In this document: positions 35,845-45,731 of the stretch, piece by piece | Layout: the number at the start of each line of letters is the position of its first letter | Numbering within the stretch: the stretch's first letter is position 1 | Origin: Bacteroidaceae bacterium | Lineage (GTDB): Bacteria > Bacteroidota > Bacteroidia > Bacteroidales > Bacteroidaceae | Assembly: GCA_024688885.1 (NCBI GenBank) | Contig: JAILDV010000010.1 | Coordinates: 82,632 to 146,631, forward strand | Reading direction: 5' to 3' | DNA length: 64,000 nt | Program-made: the position numbers and the translations under genes | The notes under the pieces: model-generated | What the model was told of the DNA's origin: nothing | Database searches by the model: none | Seen by the model: the letters and a program-made list of their open reading frames with translations, nothing else

Positions 35845-36063
35845 GCAAATGGCAGGTCTTCTGACTTCATCCTCACAGGGCACTCGGTCTTCCCAGAGAT
35901 TTCAAAGTCTCATCCGTCAGACTCAACCTTGACTCCAGTGACACTGTTGGCAACCCCGAAAAAAGGACTCACAGCATCGGGTAATGTCGGGGACTTTCAC
36001 CCCATTCCCATCTTAGCTCCGTCACCACACCAGCCCAAATTTGATGTGGGGGGAGAACCAATT
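35845..36063 (-). ncRNA. Cobalamin (B12) riboswitch
   Basis: Read on the minus strand, the B12 box AGTCAGAAGACCTGCCAT lies at 35849-35866, with GGGAAGACCGAGTGCCC before it and the core GGTGAAAGTCCCC further upstream (36000 region), in the order expected for the cobalamin aptamer. It begins just after the -7 box at 36070-36077. The downstream genes are the DASS transporter and carboxylase operon, and beyond it the B12 uptake operon in the same direction. Confidence 0.93.
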
Positions 36064-36069
36064 GCGGTG

Positions 36070-36077
36070 CAAAGGTA
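36070..36077 (-). promoter_or_regulatory. -7 promoter box before the cobalamin riboswitch
   Basis: TACCTTTG on the minus strand with TTG about 20 bp upstream. A second good box (TACCTTTG, 36240-36247) lies in the third repeat copy, and a weaker TACCGTTG in the second. Confidence 0.7.
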
Positions 36078-36274
36078 CGATTAAGTGAGCACAATACAAA
36101 ATAAAAAGAGATTTTTTTATTTTTATTGTCGAACAACAGTACCTTCGGCGTAGCCAACGGTACGATTAAGTGAGCACAATACAAAATAAAAAGGGATTTT
36201 TTTATCTTTATTGTCGTACAACAGTACCTTCGGCATGAACAAAGGTATGATTATGTGAGCACAATACAAAATTA
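36074..36274. repeat. 85-bp tandem repeat carrying promoters
   Basis: Copy 1 36074-36158, copy 2 36159-36243 (three mismatches in the first 76 bp), and a partial copy 36244-36274. Each unit starts with the complement of a -7 box (GGTACGATTAAGTGAGCAC), so promoter sequence itself is duplicated. The rest of the gap to 36360 is AT-rich with no gene. Confidence 0.85.
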
Positions 36275-36360
36275 TTCCAAAGAAAAATGAAATCCTTGCA
36301 AAAGTGCAAACATTGTGAGTAAACCTTGCATTATTACAAAGGATGCAACTCGTTTATTAG

Positions 36361-36406
36361 CAAGACTTACGTTCGTTTGTGGGCAAGACTTACGTTCGTT
36401 TGTGGA
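36361..36406. repeat. 23-bp tandem repeat upstream of gltB
   Basis: Two adjacent copies of CAAGACTTACGTTCGTTTGT plus three bases (36361-36383, 36384-36406). The stretch 36275-36540 otherwise shows no gene. Confidence 0.8.
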
Positions 36407-36542
36407 ATACACTTGCGTGTGCGAGTGAGGGACACGTGATAGCACCTGTTTCAGTATAAGACAGAACGAGGTGCGTGTGGCTCTTGCAGATAGATTATTT
36501 CACAGTAGAAATGACAAAAAACATACAAAACCATCGAAAAAT

Positions 36543-36615
36543 AAATAAAATGATAATGATTTTTGTATTTTATTGTCAATTTGTTTGTGTATTATATATA
36601 AAGTATGTAATTTTG
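36543..36615 (+). promoter_or_regulatory. gltB promoter with dyad shared with asnB
   Basis: The -7 box TAATTTTG is at 36608-36615. Upstream, TGATAAT (36551-36557) faces ATTGTCA (36572-36578). The same block, including AAAATGATAAT, ATTTTTG and TATTGTCAA, precedes asnB, with the TGTCAA half-site exactly 34 bp before the -7 box in both. Probable binding site for a nitrogen regulator. Confidence 0.65.
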
Positions 36616-36679
36616 CAACCGTTTTAAGAAAAACAAATACAAATTGATTATAATAATACAAACATAACAATAAAACAAC

Positions 36680-39600
36680 ATGAAAAAAAGTAACTTGGGT
36701 TTGTACAGCGAAGCTTATGAGCATGATGCTTGTGGCGTGGGCATGGTAGTGAACATTCATGGAGGTAAGAGCCACGAATTGGTGGACAATGCCTTGAAGG
36801 TGCTGGAGAACATGGAGCACCGTGGTGCCGAAACCCGCGACAAGACAGGCGACGGCGCGGGCATCTTGGTGCAGATTCCTCATGAGTTTATCCTTTTACA
36901 GGGTATTCCGGTGCCTGAGAAAGGAAAATACGGCACAGGATTGGTGTTCTTGCCAAAGCAGGAGAAAGAGCAAGAGAGCATTCTGAGCGTAATGATTGAG
37001 GAGATTGAACGCGAGGGACTTACGCTTATGCACATGCGCACGGTGCCAACCTGTCCCGAGGTGTTGGGTGTGGGCGCACGAGAGGTGGAGCCAGACATCA
37101 AGCAGATTTTCGTCACTGGCGTGGAAGAGGAAAAAGTTGAGGTTTTTGACCGTATATTATATAAGGTACGTAAGAGAATTGAGAACCGCATCGACGATGA
37201 GGACTTCTACATCTGCTCTTTGTCGAGCAAGAACATCATCTACAAGGGCATGCTGACGAGCGGACAGCTAAGGCGCTATTTCCCCGACTTGTCCAGTCCT
37301 TACTTCACGAGCGGACTGGCATTGGTTCACTCACGTTTCAGCACCAACACGTTCCCAAAGTGGAAGCTGGCACAGCCCTTCCGTCTGTTGGCTCACAACG
37401 GCGAAATCAACACCATCCGCGGCAACCGTGGGTGGATGAAGGCGCGAGAGAGTGTGCTGAGCAGCGAGGCATTGGGCGACATCAAGGACATACGCCCCAT
37501 CGTGCAGGAGGGCATGAGCGACTCGGCAAGTCTCGACAACGTGTTTGAGTTCCTGACCATGAGTGGTCTGTCACTTCCTCAGGCGATGGCGATTCTCGTG
37601 CCTGAGAGTTTCAACGACAAGAACCCCATCAGCGAAGACCTGAAGGCATTCTACGAATATCATTCCATCCTGATGGAGCCATGGGATGGTCCTGCAGCCC
37701 TGCTGTTCAGCGACGGACGCTTTGCAGGCGGCATGTTGGACAGAAACGGTTTGCGTCCCAGCCGCTACACCATCACCAAGGGTGGCATGATGGTAGTGGC
37801 AAGCGAAGTGGGTGTGATGGATTTCGAGCCTGGCGATGTGGTGAGCAAGGGACGATTGCAGCCCGGAAAGATTCTGCTCATCGACACACAGGAGGGCAAG
37901 ATATACTATGACGGAGAAATCAAGGAGCAGTTATCCAAGGCTCACCCTTACCGTGAGTGGCTCTCAACCAACCGCATCCAGTTGGAGAAGCTAAAGAGTG
38001 GGCGTCATGTGGAGAATTCGGTGGAGAATTATGAAAGGAAACTCATCAATTTCGGTTTCGGGCAGGAGGACATCGACAAGACGGTGGTACCTATGGCTAC
38101 AGCTGGACAGGAACCTGTGGCGGCTATGGGTAACGACACGCCGCTGGCTGTCGTGAGCGACCGTCCGCAGATTTTCTTCAACTATTTCCGTCAGCAGTTT
38201 GCACAGGTGACCAACCCTGCCATCGACCCCATTCGTGAGGAACTGGTGATGAGCCTGACAGAGTATATCGGTGCGGTGGGCACGAACATCCTCACGCCCG
38301 ACGCTTCGAACTGCAAGATGGTACGTCTACCACAACCTGTGCTGACGAACACACAACTGGACATTCTCTGCAATATCCGCTACAAGGGTTTCAAGACAAA
38401 GAAACTCGCCATGCTGTTCGACATCGAGAAGGGGGCAAGCGGACTGAGACAAGCCATTGAGAATTTGTGCAAGGAGGCTGAGGCAAGCGTGGATGAGGGT
38501 GTGAACTACATCATCCTCTCCGACCGTGACATAGACGAGAAGCGGGCTGCCATCCCAAGCCTGTTGGCAGTGAGTGCGGTGCACCATTACCTCATCTCGG
38601 TGCAAAAGCGTGTGCAGACTGCCCTGATTGTGGAGAGCGGCGAGATTCGCGAGGTGATGCATGCGGCGTTGCTGCTGGGATATGGTGCAAGTGCCATCTG
38701 TCCGTACATGACGTTTGCCGTGCTGGACGATTTGGTGAAGAAGCACAAGATTCAAGAGGATTATGCGACGGCTGAGGCACATTACATCAAGGCGGTGGAC
38801 AAGGGCTTGAAGAAAATCATGTCGAAGATGGGCATCTCAACCATCCGCTCCTATCGCGGTGCGAAGATATTTGAGAGCATCGGTCTGAGCGAAGACCTGC
38901 TGAGACGCTATTTCGGCACGGAAGTGAGCACCATCGGCGGCATCGGACTCACAGACATCGCAAGGGATGCCATCCGTCTGCACGACGAGGCATTCAAGCC
39001 TGCTGAAATCAACGAGTTCCTGCCCAACAACGGACAGTTCTCCTACCGCAAGGACGGCATCCTGCATGCGTGGAACCCCAACACCATCGCCAATCTACAG
39101 ATTGCCACAAGGCTGGGCAGTTACAAGAAGTTTCAGGAGTGGGAGAAGATGGTGGACGAGAAGGAGAAGCCCATCTTCATCCGCGATTTCTTCGGATGGA
39201 AGAAAGCGGCTAAGCCCACGCCCCTCGACGAGGTGGAGCCTGTGGAGAGCATCGTGAAGCACTTTGTGACGGGTGCCATGAGTTTCGGTGCGCTGAGCAT
39301 CGAGGCACATGAGGCTTTGGCACTGGCGATGAACAAGCTAGGCACTCGCAGCAACACGGGTGAAGGCGGTGAGGACAATGCCCGCTACCATACAGACGTA
39401 GGGGGTGTGAGCCTGAGCAGCAAGACGAAGCAGATTGCCAGCGGACGTTTCGGCGTGACGGCAGAGTATCTGGTGAATGCAGAGGAGATACAAATCAAGG
39501 TGGCACAGGGAGCCAAGCCCGGTGAAGGCGGTCAGTTGCCCGGATTCAAGGTGAACAAGATTATTGCCAAGACACGCAACGCCATCCCCGGCATCTCGCT

Positions 39601-41170
39601 CATCTCTCCCCCACCTCACCACGACATCTATTCCATCGAGGATTTGGCACAACTCATCTTCGACCTGAAGAACATCAACCCGACCGCTGCCGTCAGCGTG
39701 AAGCTCGTGGCAGAGAGCGGTGTGGGCACGATTGCGGCTGGTGTGGCAAAGGCAAAGGCTGACCTCATCGTCATCAGCGGTGCGGAGGGAGGTACGGGTG
39801 CCAGCCCCGCATCGAGCATGCGGTTTGCAGGCATTTCGCCCGAGATTGGCTTGGCTGAGACACAGCAGACGTTGGTGCTGAATGGGTTGAGAAACCAAGT
39901 GCGCCTGCAGACCGACGGACAGCTGAAGACGGCAAAGGACGTGGTGCTCATGGCGATGCTGGGTGCCGACGAGTTCTCATTCGGCACATTGCCCCTCATC
40001 GTGCTGGGATGTGTGATGATGCGCAAGTGCAACACCAACACCTGCCCTGTCGGCGTAGCCACACAGGACGAACGGCTTCGTGCCCGATTCATGGGCAGTG
40101 CCGACTATGTGGTGAATTTCTTCACCTTCCTTGCCGAACAGGTGAGGGAGTATCTTTCAGAGATAGGTGTGCATGGACTGAAGGACATCATCGGACATAC
40201 GGAACTCATCGAGGTGCACACTGAGCATGCCACCGACAAGCAGAAGACCATCGATTTTGCCCGACTGCTGCACAAGCCCGACACGGACAAGCCACTCTAT
40301 TGGGACAGAGGGCAGTTCACGAAGGTGAGCGGCGTGAAGGACGAAGACATCATCGCTGCTGCACAAAAAGCGATTGATGACCAAGAGGAGGTGACACTTG
40401 ATTATGCCATCAAGAACACCGACCGTGCCGTGTGCACGATGCTCTCGGGCGTGATTGCGAAGAAATATGGCGAGGCAGGTCTGCCCGACAGCACCATCCG
40501 TCTGAAGTTCAAGGGCTCGGCTGGACAGTCGTTCGGTGCCTTTGCCGTGAAGGGTCTCGACATCCGTCTGGAAGGTGAAACCAACGACTATTTCGGCAAG
40601 GGACTCAGCGGCGGACGCATCAGCATCCTGCCTCCAGCACGACGCAGTGCGGACTTCATGGCAGAGGACAACATCATTGCCGGCAACACGGGATTGTATG
40701 GTGCCACCAGCGGCGAACTCTATGTGAATGGTCGTGTGGGCGAACGCTTTGCCGTGCGCAACTCGGGGGCCATCGCCGTAGTGGAAGGTGCAGGCGACCA
40801 CTGCTGCGAGTACATGACAGGCGGTCGTGTGGTGGTGCTTGGCAAGACAGGCAGAAACTTCGCTGCAGGTATGAGTGGCGGTGTGGCTTATGTGTATGAC
40901 CACGACCACACGTTCGACTACTTCTGCAACATGGACATGGTGGAACTCTCGCTCGTGGAGGACACGGTGAGCCGCAAGGAACTCCTCGAACTCATCCGTC
41001 AGCACTATCTCCACACTGGCAGTGCCCTTGCAGGACGTATGCTCGACGACTGGAACCGCTACGTGGATGACTTCATCCAAGTGGTGCCCATCGAGTACAA
41101 GCGTGTGCTGCAGGAAGAGCAGATGGCTAAACTGCAACAGAAGATTGCCGACATGCAACGTGACTATTAA
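36680..41170 (+). CDS. gltB: Glutamate synthase large subunit
   Basis: Transfers the amide of glutamine to 2-oxoglutarate, giving two glutamates. 1496 residues in the usual order: class II amidotransferase domain with the nucleophile Cys in HDACGVGMVVNI (residue 18, so a short propeptide is removed), central domain, FMN-binding synthase domain (AGISPEIGLAETQQTL), 3Fe-4S cysteines in RKCNTNTCPVGVATQ, and the C-terminal GXGXG beta-helix (GLSGGRISILPP, GNTGLYGATSG). First gene of a six-gene nitrogen operon, 29 bp before gltD, under the shared nitrogen dyad. Confidence 0.97.
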   Translation: MKKSNLGLYSEAYEHDACGVGMVVNIHGGKSHELVDNALKVLENMEHRGAETRDKTGDGAGILVQIPHEFILLQGIPVPEKGKYGTGLVFLPKQEKEQESILSVMIEEIEREGLTLMHMRTVPTCPEVLGVGAREVEPDIKQIFVTGVEEEKVEVFDRILYKVRKRIENRIDDEDFYICSLSSKNIIYKGMLTSGQLRRYFPDLSSPYFTSGLALVHSRFSTNTFPKWKLAQPFRLLAHNGEINTIRGNRGWMKARESVLSSEALGDIKDIRPIVQEGMSDSASLDNVFEFLTMSGLSLPQAMAILVPESFNDKNPISEDLKAFYEYHSILMEPWDGPAALLFSDGRFAGGMLDRNGLRPSRYTITKGGMMVVASEVGVMDFEPGDVVSKGRLQPGKILLIDTQEGKIYYDGEIKEQLSKAHPYREWLSTNRIQLEKLKSGRHVENSVENYERKLINFGFGQEDIDKTVVPMATAGQEPVAAMGNDTPLAVVSDRPQIFFNYFRQQFAQVTNPAIDPIREELVMSLTEYIGAVGTNILTPDASNCKMVRLPQPVLTNTQLDILCNIRYKGFKTKKLAMLFDIEKGASGLRQAIENLCKEAEASVDEGVNYIILSDRDIDEKRAAIPSLLAVSAVHHYLISVQKRVQTALIVESGEIREVMHAALLLGYGASAICPYMTFAVLDDLVKKHKIQEDYATAEAHYIKAVDKGLKKIMSKMGISTIRSYRGAKIFESIGLSEDLLRRYFGTEVSTIGGIGLTDIARDAIRLHDEAFKPAEINEFLPNNGQFSYRKDGILHAWNPNTIANLQIATRLGSYKKFQEWEKMVDEKEKPIFIRDFFGWKKAAKPTPLDEVEPVESIVKHFVTGAMSFGALSIEAHEALALAMNKLGTRSNTGEGGEDNARYHTDVGGVSLSSKTKQIASGRFGVTAEYLVNAEEIQIKVAQGAKPGEGGQLPGFKVNKIIAKTRNAIPGISLISPPPHHDIYSIEDLAQLIFDLKNINPTAAVSVKLVAESGVGTIAAGVAKAKADLIVISGAEGGTGASPASSMRFAGISPEIGLAETQQTLVLNGLRNQVRLQTDGQLKTAKDVVLMAMLGADEFSFGTLPLIVLGCVMMRKCNTNTCPVGVATQDERLRARFMGSADYVVNFFTFLAEQVREYLSEIGVHGLKDIIGHTELIEVHTEHATDKQKTIDFARLLHKPDTDKPLYWDRGQFTKVSGVKDEDIIAAAQKAIDDQEEVTLDYAIKNTDRAVCTMLSGVIAKKYGEAGLPDSTIRLKFKGSAGQSFGAFAVKGLDIRLEGETNDYFGKGLSGGRISILPPARRSADFMAEDNIIAGNTGLYGATSGELYVNGRVGERFAVRNSGAIAVVEGAGDHCCEYMTGGRVVVLGKTGRNFAAGMSGGVAYVYDHDHTFDYFCNMDMVELSLVEDTVSRKELLELIRQHYLHTGSALAGRMLDDWNRYVDDFIQVVPIEYKRVLQEEQMAKLQQKIADMQRDY

Positions 41171-41199
41171 ACCTCATCAATCAATAAAAAGAAGAAAAA

Positions 41200-42543
41200 A
41201 TGGGAAATCCAAAAGCATTTCTGACCGTGCCTCGCAAGGAGGCTGGCTATCGCCCCATCAACGACCGTGTGCATGACTTTGGTGAGGTGGAACAGACACT
41301 GAACACAAAAGACCGACAGGAACAGGCAAGCCGCTGCATGGATTGCGGTGTGCCCTTCTGCCACTGGGCTTGTCCACTGGGTAACAAAGACCCCGAATGG
41401 AACGACGCCCTCTACCGTGGCGAATGGGAGACTGCCTACAAACTGCTGAAGAAGACCAATCCCTTCCCTGAATTTACAGGACGCATCTGCCCTGCCCTCT
41501 GCGAAAAAGCCTGTGTGCTCTATCACACCACAGGCGAGGCTGTGACCAACCGCGAGAATGAATGCGCCATTGCCGAGAGGGCTTTCCTTGAAGGCTATGT
41601 GACCATCGAGCACCCTCAGCGCAACGGCAAGACAGTGGCTGTCATCGGCAGTGGACCTGCAGGACTCTCCGCTGCCACCCACCTCAACTATATGGGTTAC
41701 GAAGTGACCGTGTTCGAGAAGAACGAAGCGGCAGGAGGACTGCTGAGATATGGCATCCCCAACTTCAAGCTGAACAAGAAAATCATCGACCGAAGAATCC
41801 GTGTGATGGAGCAGGAAGGGGTGAAGTTTGTGTATGGAGCAGCCGTGACGGCGACAGATGAAGCCCTGAAGGATTTCGATGCCATCGTCATTGCCACAGG
41901 CACCCCCACCGCACGTGACCTCAAAGCACCAGGACGTGAACTGAAAGGCATCCACCTCGCCCTCGAACTGCTCAGTCAGCAGAACCGCGTGTTGGCAGGC
42001 ATCGAGTTCGCGAAGGAGGAACGCATCACCGCCAAGGACAAGGATGTGCTCGTCATTGGAGGTGGTGACACTGGCTCCGACTGCATCGGCACAGCCCATC
42101 GTCAGGGTTGCAAGAGCGTCACTCAGATTGAGATCATGCCCAAGCCCCCCGTGGGTCACAACCCCAACACCCCTTGGCCCAACTGGCCTGTCATCCTCAA
42201 GACCACCTCTTCGCACGAAGAAGGGTGTACCCGTCGCTGGAACATCAACACCCTTGAGTTCCTTGGCGAGAACGGCAAAGTGACAGGTGTACGGGTGCAG
42301 CCCATCGACTGGAAGCCCAATCCTGAAGGCGGGCGTCCCCTCATGGTGGAAGCAGGAGAACCCGAAATCATCAAGGCAGACCTTGTCCTCCTCGCCATGG
42401 GATTCCTCAAGCCCGAACACCCCGAATACCCTAAGAACGTGTTCATCTGTGGCGATGCCGCCAATGGTGCCAGTCTTGTGGTGAGAGCCATCGCATCGGG
42501 CAAGCAGATAGCAGAGAAAGTGAATGACTTTTTAAATAAATGA
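41200..42543 (+). CDS. gltD: Glutamate synthase small subunit
   Basis: FAD/NADPH-dependent subunit delivering electrons to GltB. The 447 residues show two 4Fe-4S Cys clusters at the N-terminus (CMDCGVPFCHWACPLGN, CPALCEKAC), the FAD site (VAVIGSGPAGLSAATHL), the NADPH site (VLVIGGGDTGSDCIGTA) and the second FAD motif near the end (VFICGDAANGASLVVRAI). It follows gltB by 29 bp and is 3 bp before dapL. Confidence 0.96.
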   Translation: MGNPKAFLTVPRKEAGYRPINDRVHDFGEVEQTLNTKDRQEQASRCMDCGVPFCHWACPLGNKDPEWNDALYRGEWETAYKLLKKTNPFPEFTGRICPALCEKACVLYHTTGEAVTNRENECAIAERAFLEGYVTIEHPQRNGKTVAVIGSGPAGLSAATHLNYMGYEVTVFEKNEAAGGLLRYGIPNFKLNKKIIDRRIRVMEQEGVKFVYGAAVTATDEALKDFDAIVIATGTPTARDLKAPGRELKGIHLALELLSQQNRVLAGIEFAKEERITAKDKDVLVIGGGDTGSDCIGTAHRQGCKSVTQIEIMPKPPVGHNPNTPWPNWPVILKTTSSHEEGCTRRWNINTLEFLGENGKVTGVRVQPIDWKPNPEGGRPLMVEAGEPEIIKADLVLLAMGFLKPEHPEYPKNVFICGDAANGASLVVRAIASGKQIAEKVNDFLNK

Positions 42544-42546
42544 GGA

Positions 42547-43731
42547 ATGATACACACAAACACAAACTATACGAAACTCTCCCACCGCTACCTCTTTGCT
42601 GAGATAGCTCAGCAGGTGAATGCCTACAAAGCCGAGCATCCCGAAGCGGACATCATCCGTTTGGGCATCGGCGATGTGACCCGTCCCCTACCCCCTGCCG
42701 CCATTCAAGCCATGCACCGTGCCGTGGATGAATGTGCCGACGGAACAACCTTTCGTGGATATGGTCCCGAACAGGGCTATGACTTCCTCATCGACGCCAT
42801 CATCCAACACGACTTTACGCCCCGCGGCATCCAGCTCGACCGCACCGAAGTATTCATCAGCGACGGAGCCAAGAGCGACACGGGTAACATCGGCGACATC
42901 CTCGCCACCGACAACATCGTCGGCATCACCGACCCTGTCTATCCTGTCTATGTCGACACCAACATCATGGCTGGACGCACCATTCGTTACATTCCCTGCC
43001 ATGCCGACAACGGTTTTACGGGCGACATTCCCTCCGAGCATCTCGACATCATCTATCTCTGCTACCCCAACAACCCCACGGGAACAGTCATCACTAAAGA
43101 GAAGCTGACAGAATGGGTCAACTACGCCCTCCGCGAAAAAGCCCTCATCCTCTACGATTCAGCCTACGAAGCCTTCATTCAGGACGACACGCTTCCCCAC
43201 TCCATCTATGAGATTGAAGGAGCCAAGCAATGCGCCATCGAGTTCCGAAGCTTCTCCAAGACAGCAGGATTCACTGGTATCCGTTGCGGCTACACCATCA
43301 TCCCGAAGGAACTGAAGGGGGCAGATGGCACAAGTCTCAACGCCCTCTGGAACCGTCGCCAATGCAGCAAGTTCAATGGTGCCAGCTACATCTCCCAACG
43401 CGGTGCGGAAGCCATCTTCACACCCGAAGGACAGCAGCAGGTGCGCGCCACCATTCAACACTACATGAAGAACGCCCAGCTCATCCGCGAGAGCCTCGCC
43501 TTCTTGGGACTCACCGTCTATGGAGGCGAACATTCCCCCTACATCTGGGTGTCCACCCCCGACGGTGAAGACTCCTGGCACTTCTTCCACCGCCTCCTCA
43601 CCGATGCCAACGTGGTCGTCACTCCAGGCGAAGGCTTCGGACACCACGGCGAAGGCTATGTGCGCATCACCGCATTCGGCACATGGGAAAACAGCCTCGC
43701 AGCGATGGAGAGAATTAAAGGGATGATATAA
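42547..43731 (+). CDS. dapL: LL-diaminopimelate aminotransferase
   Basis: PLP enzyme converting tetrahydrodipicolinate plus glutamate to LL-DAP and 2-oxoglutarate in one step, for lysine and peptidoglycan. 394 residues. The PLP Lys is in [30 protein letters not shown] and YPNNPTGT are typical. It consumes the glutamate made by GltBD, and its product is taken by DapF later in the same operon. The start 3 bp after gltD suggests coupled translation. Confidence 0.93.
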   Translation: MIHTNTNYTKLSHRYLFAEIAQQVNAYKAEHPEADIIRLGIGDVTRPLPPAAIQAMHRAVDECADGTTFRGYGPEQGYDFLIDAIIQHDFTPRGIQLDRTEVFISDGAKSDTGNIGDILATDNIVGITDPVYPVYVDTNIMAGRTIRYIPCHADNGFTGDIPSEHLDIIYLCYPNNPTGTVITKEKLTEWVNYALREKALILYDSAYEAFIQDDTLPHSIYEIEGAKQCAIEFRSFSKTAGFTGIRCGYTIIPKELKGADGTSLNALWNRRQCSKFNGASYISQRGAEAIFTPEGQQQVRATIQHYMKNAQLIRESLAFLGLTVYGGEHSPYIWVSTPDGEDSWHFFHRLLTDANVVVTPGEGFGHHGEGYVRITAFGTWENSLAAMERIKGMI

Positions 43732-43786
43732 TGAGGAGTTAGGAATTAGGAATTGCCATGCGGCATGCAAGCATCGCGTCAGCAAA

Positions 43787-43845
43787 ATTGTCAACTATCA
43801 ATTGTCAACTGTCAACTATCAACTGTCAACTATCAACTGTCAACT
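43787..43845 (+). repeat. CAATTGTCAACTGTCAACTATC repeat array before the purF-type gene
   Basis: About four copies of a 14-bp CAACTGTCAACTAT unit lie in the 122-bp gap between dapL and the next gene. A small imperfect hairpin (TTGCCATGC/GCATGCAA, 43753-43770) precedes it. This family is also inside rsmF and the SpoIID gene. Confidence 0.85.
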
Positions 43846-43853
43846 CATAACAA

Positions 43854-45728
43854 GTGGAACCTCTCAAGCATGAATGTGGCGTGGCGATGATTCGCCTGCT
43901 CAAACCCATCAGTTACTACAAGGAAAAATACGGAACCACTTCCTACGGACTCAACAAGCTCTACCTCCTCATGGAGAAGCAGCACAATCGAGGACAGGAA
44001 GGAGCGGGCATCGCATGCACCAACCTTCAAGCGCAGCCAGGCGAGGAATACATGTTCCGCGAACGTGCCCTTGGAAGCGGTGCCATCAACGAAATTTTCA
44101 AGACCATTTCCACAACAGACAGGAACCATCCAGATGACAACTCTTCCTCTTTTGGAGGAGGTTGGGAGGATGCTCAAATTTTGATGGGACATCTCCGCTA
44201 CTCCACTACAGGCAAGAGCGGACTCTCGCATGTACACCCCTTCATGCGCCGCAACAACTGGCGAGCCAAGAACCTGTGTCTGTGCGGCAACTTCAACCTC
44301 ACCAATGTGGATGAGGTGTTCGATGAAATCACCGCCAATGGGCAACACCCACGCATCTACAACGACACCTACATCATGCTCGAACTGATGGGGCACCGTC
44401 TTGACCGCGAGAGTGAACGCATCTACAACATTGCCCACATGCAGGGACTTACAGGCACCGACCTGACACGATACATCGAGGACAACATCGACATCACCAA
44501 CATCCTGCGCACCTCCACTCCCCTTTTCGATGGTGGCTATGTGCTGTGCGGCTTCACGGGCAGCGGCGAGATGTTCTCCATGCGAGACCCCTGGGGCATC
44601 CGTCCCGCTTTCTGGTATCGTGACGAAGAGGTGCTGGTGGTGGCATCCGAGCGTCCTGTCATTCAGACCACATTCGATGTGTCCACCGACAGCATCCACG
44701 AACTCCTGCCCGGACAAGCACTCACCATCCACAAGAATGGCAATGTCGCCCTCACCCAGATTCTTGCCCCTCAAGGCAACCATGCCTGTTCCTTCGAGCG
44801 CATCTACTTCAGTCGGGGCAGTGACCGTGACATCTACCGCGAGCGCAAGGCATTGGGCGAACAACTCACCCCACAAATCAACAAAGCCATCGAAGGCGAT
44901 CTGGAGCACACCGTGTTCAGCTATGTGCCCAACACGGCGGAAGTGGCTTTCTATGGCATGCTCGACGGTTTCAAAAAGCAGCTCAATGAGCAGAAGGTGG
45001 AACAACTCTTCCGACTCACCCAGCAGCACCGTCCCACCCGTGAGGAACTACGCGCCATCCTCCACAACTACATCCGCAGCGAGAAAGTCGCCATTAAGGA
45101 CATCAAACTCCGCACCTTCATCACCGAAGGAAACAAGCGCAACGACCTCGCCGCCCACGTCTATGACATCACTTACGGCTCATTGGAACCACAGGTTGAC
45201 AACCTCGTCATCATCGACGACTCCATTGTGCGAGGCACCACCCTCCGCGAAAGCATCATCCGCATTCTCGACCGACTGCACCCCAAGAAGATGGTGCTCG
45301 TCAGTTCCTGTCCGCAAGTGCGCTATCCCGACTACTACGGCATCGACATGTCACATCTCGACGAGTTCATCGCATTCCGTGCAGCAGTGCAGCTCCACAT
45401 CGAACATGGCAATTGGCAGACTCTCCACGACATCTACCTGAAATGTGTGGAGCAGCAGTCGCTTCCTGCCGAAGATATGCACAACTATGTAAAGGACATC
45501 TATCAGCCCTTCACCAGCGACGAGATATCCGCCAAGATGCTCGACCTCCTCCGTCCCGACGGCATGACCACCCCCATACAACTCGTCTTCCAGTCGCTCG
45601 AAGGACTCCATCAAGCTTGTCCCCACCACCCTGGCGATTGGTACTTCAGTGGCAATTACCCCACTCCCGGAGGTGTGCGGCTGGTCAATCAGGCATACAT
45701 CAACTGGTATGAACAAAACTACAAATAA
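43854..45728 (+). CDS. purF: Amidophosphoribosyltransferase-type protein
   Basis: 624 residues: class II glutaminase domain (nucleophile Cys in KHECGVAMIRL, KQHNRGQEGAGIAC, LGHLRYSTTG-like MGHLRYSTTGKSG, LCGNFNLTN) joined to a phosphoribosyltransferase-type domain with the PRPP loop VIIDDSIVRGTTLRESI. This fits glutamine-PRPP amidotransferase, the first step of purine synthesis, but it is ~120-150 residues longer than canonical PurF, as in the larger Bacteroidetes paralogue, so the exact substrate is uncertain. The start is GTG at 43854: the family begins at this point and no ATG lies nearby upstream of the Cys. Confidence 0.82.
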   Translation: MEPLKHECGVAMIRLLKPISYYKEKYGTTSYGLNKLYLLMEKQHNRGQEGAGIACTNLQAQPGEEYMFRERALGSGAINEIFKTISTTDRNHPDDNSSSFGGGWEDAQILMGHLRYSTTGKSGLSHVHPFMRRNNWRAKNLCLCGNFNLTNVDEVFDEITANGQHPRIYNDTYIMLELMGHRLDRESERIYNIAHMQGLTGTDLTRYIEDNIDITNILRTSTPLFDGGYVLCGFTGSGEMFSMRDPWGIRPAFWYRDEEVLVVASERPVIQTTFDVSTDSIHELLPGQALTIHKNGNVALTQILAPQGNHACSFERIYFSRGSDRDIYRERKALGEQLTPQINKAIEGDLEHTVFSYVPNTAEVAFYGMLDGFKKQLNEQKVEQLFRLTQQHRPTREELRAILHNYIRSEKVAIKDIKLRTFITEGNKRNDLAAHVYDITYGSLEPQVDNLVIIDDSIVRGTTLRESIIRILDRLHPKKMVLVSSCPQVRYPDYYGIDMSHLDEFIAFRAAVQLHIEHGNWQTLHDIYLKCVEQQSLPAEDMHNYVKDIYQPFTSDEISAKMLDLLRPDGMTTPIQLVFQSLEGLHQACPHHPGDWYFSGNYPTPGGVRLVNQAYINWYEQNYK

Positions 45729-45731
45729 CCT

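Noticed and set aside
36361..36406. CRISPR-like direct repeats upstream of gltB
   Set aside because: Repeats abut without spacers and only two copies exist; no cas genes are near.
41167..42420. Long open frame opposite gltD, and similar ones opposite gltB, purF and pyrG
   Set aside because: They arise from the codon usage of well-identified genes on the plus strand and show no domain signature.
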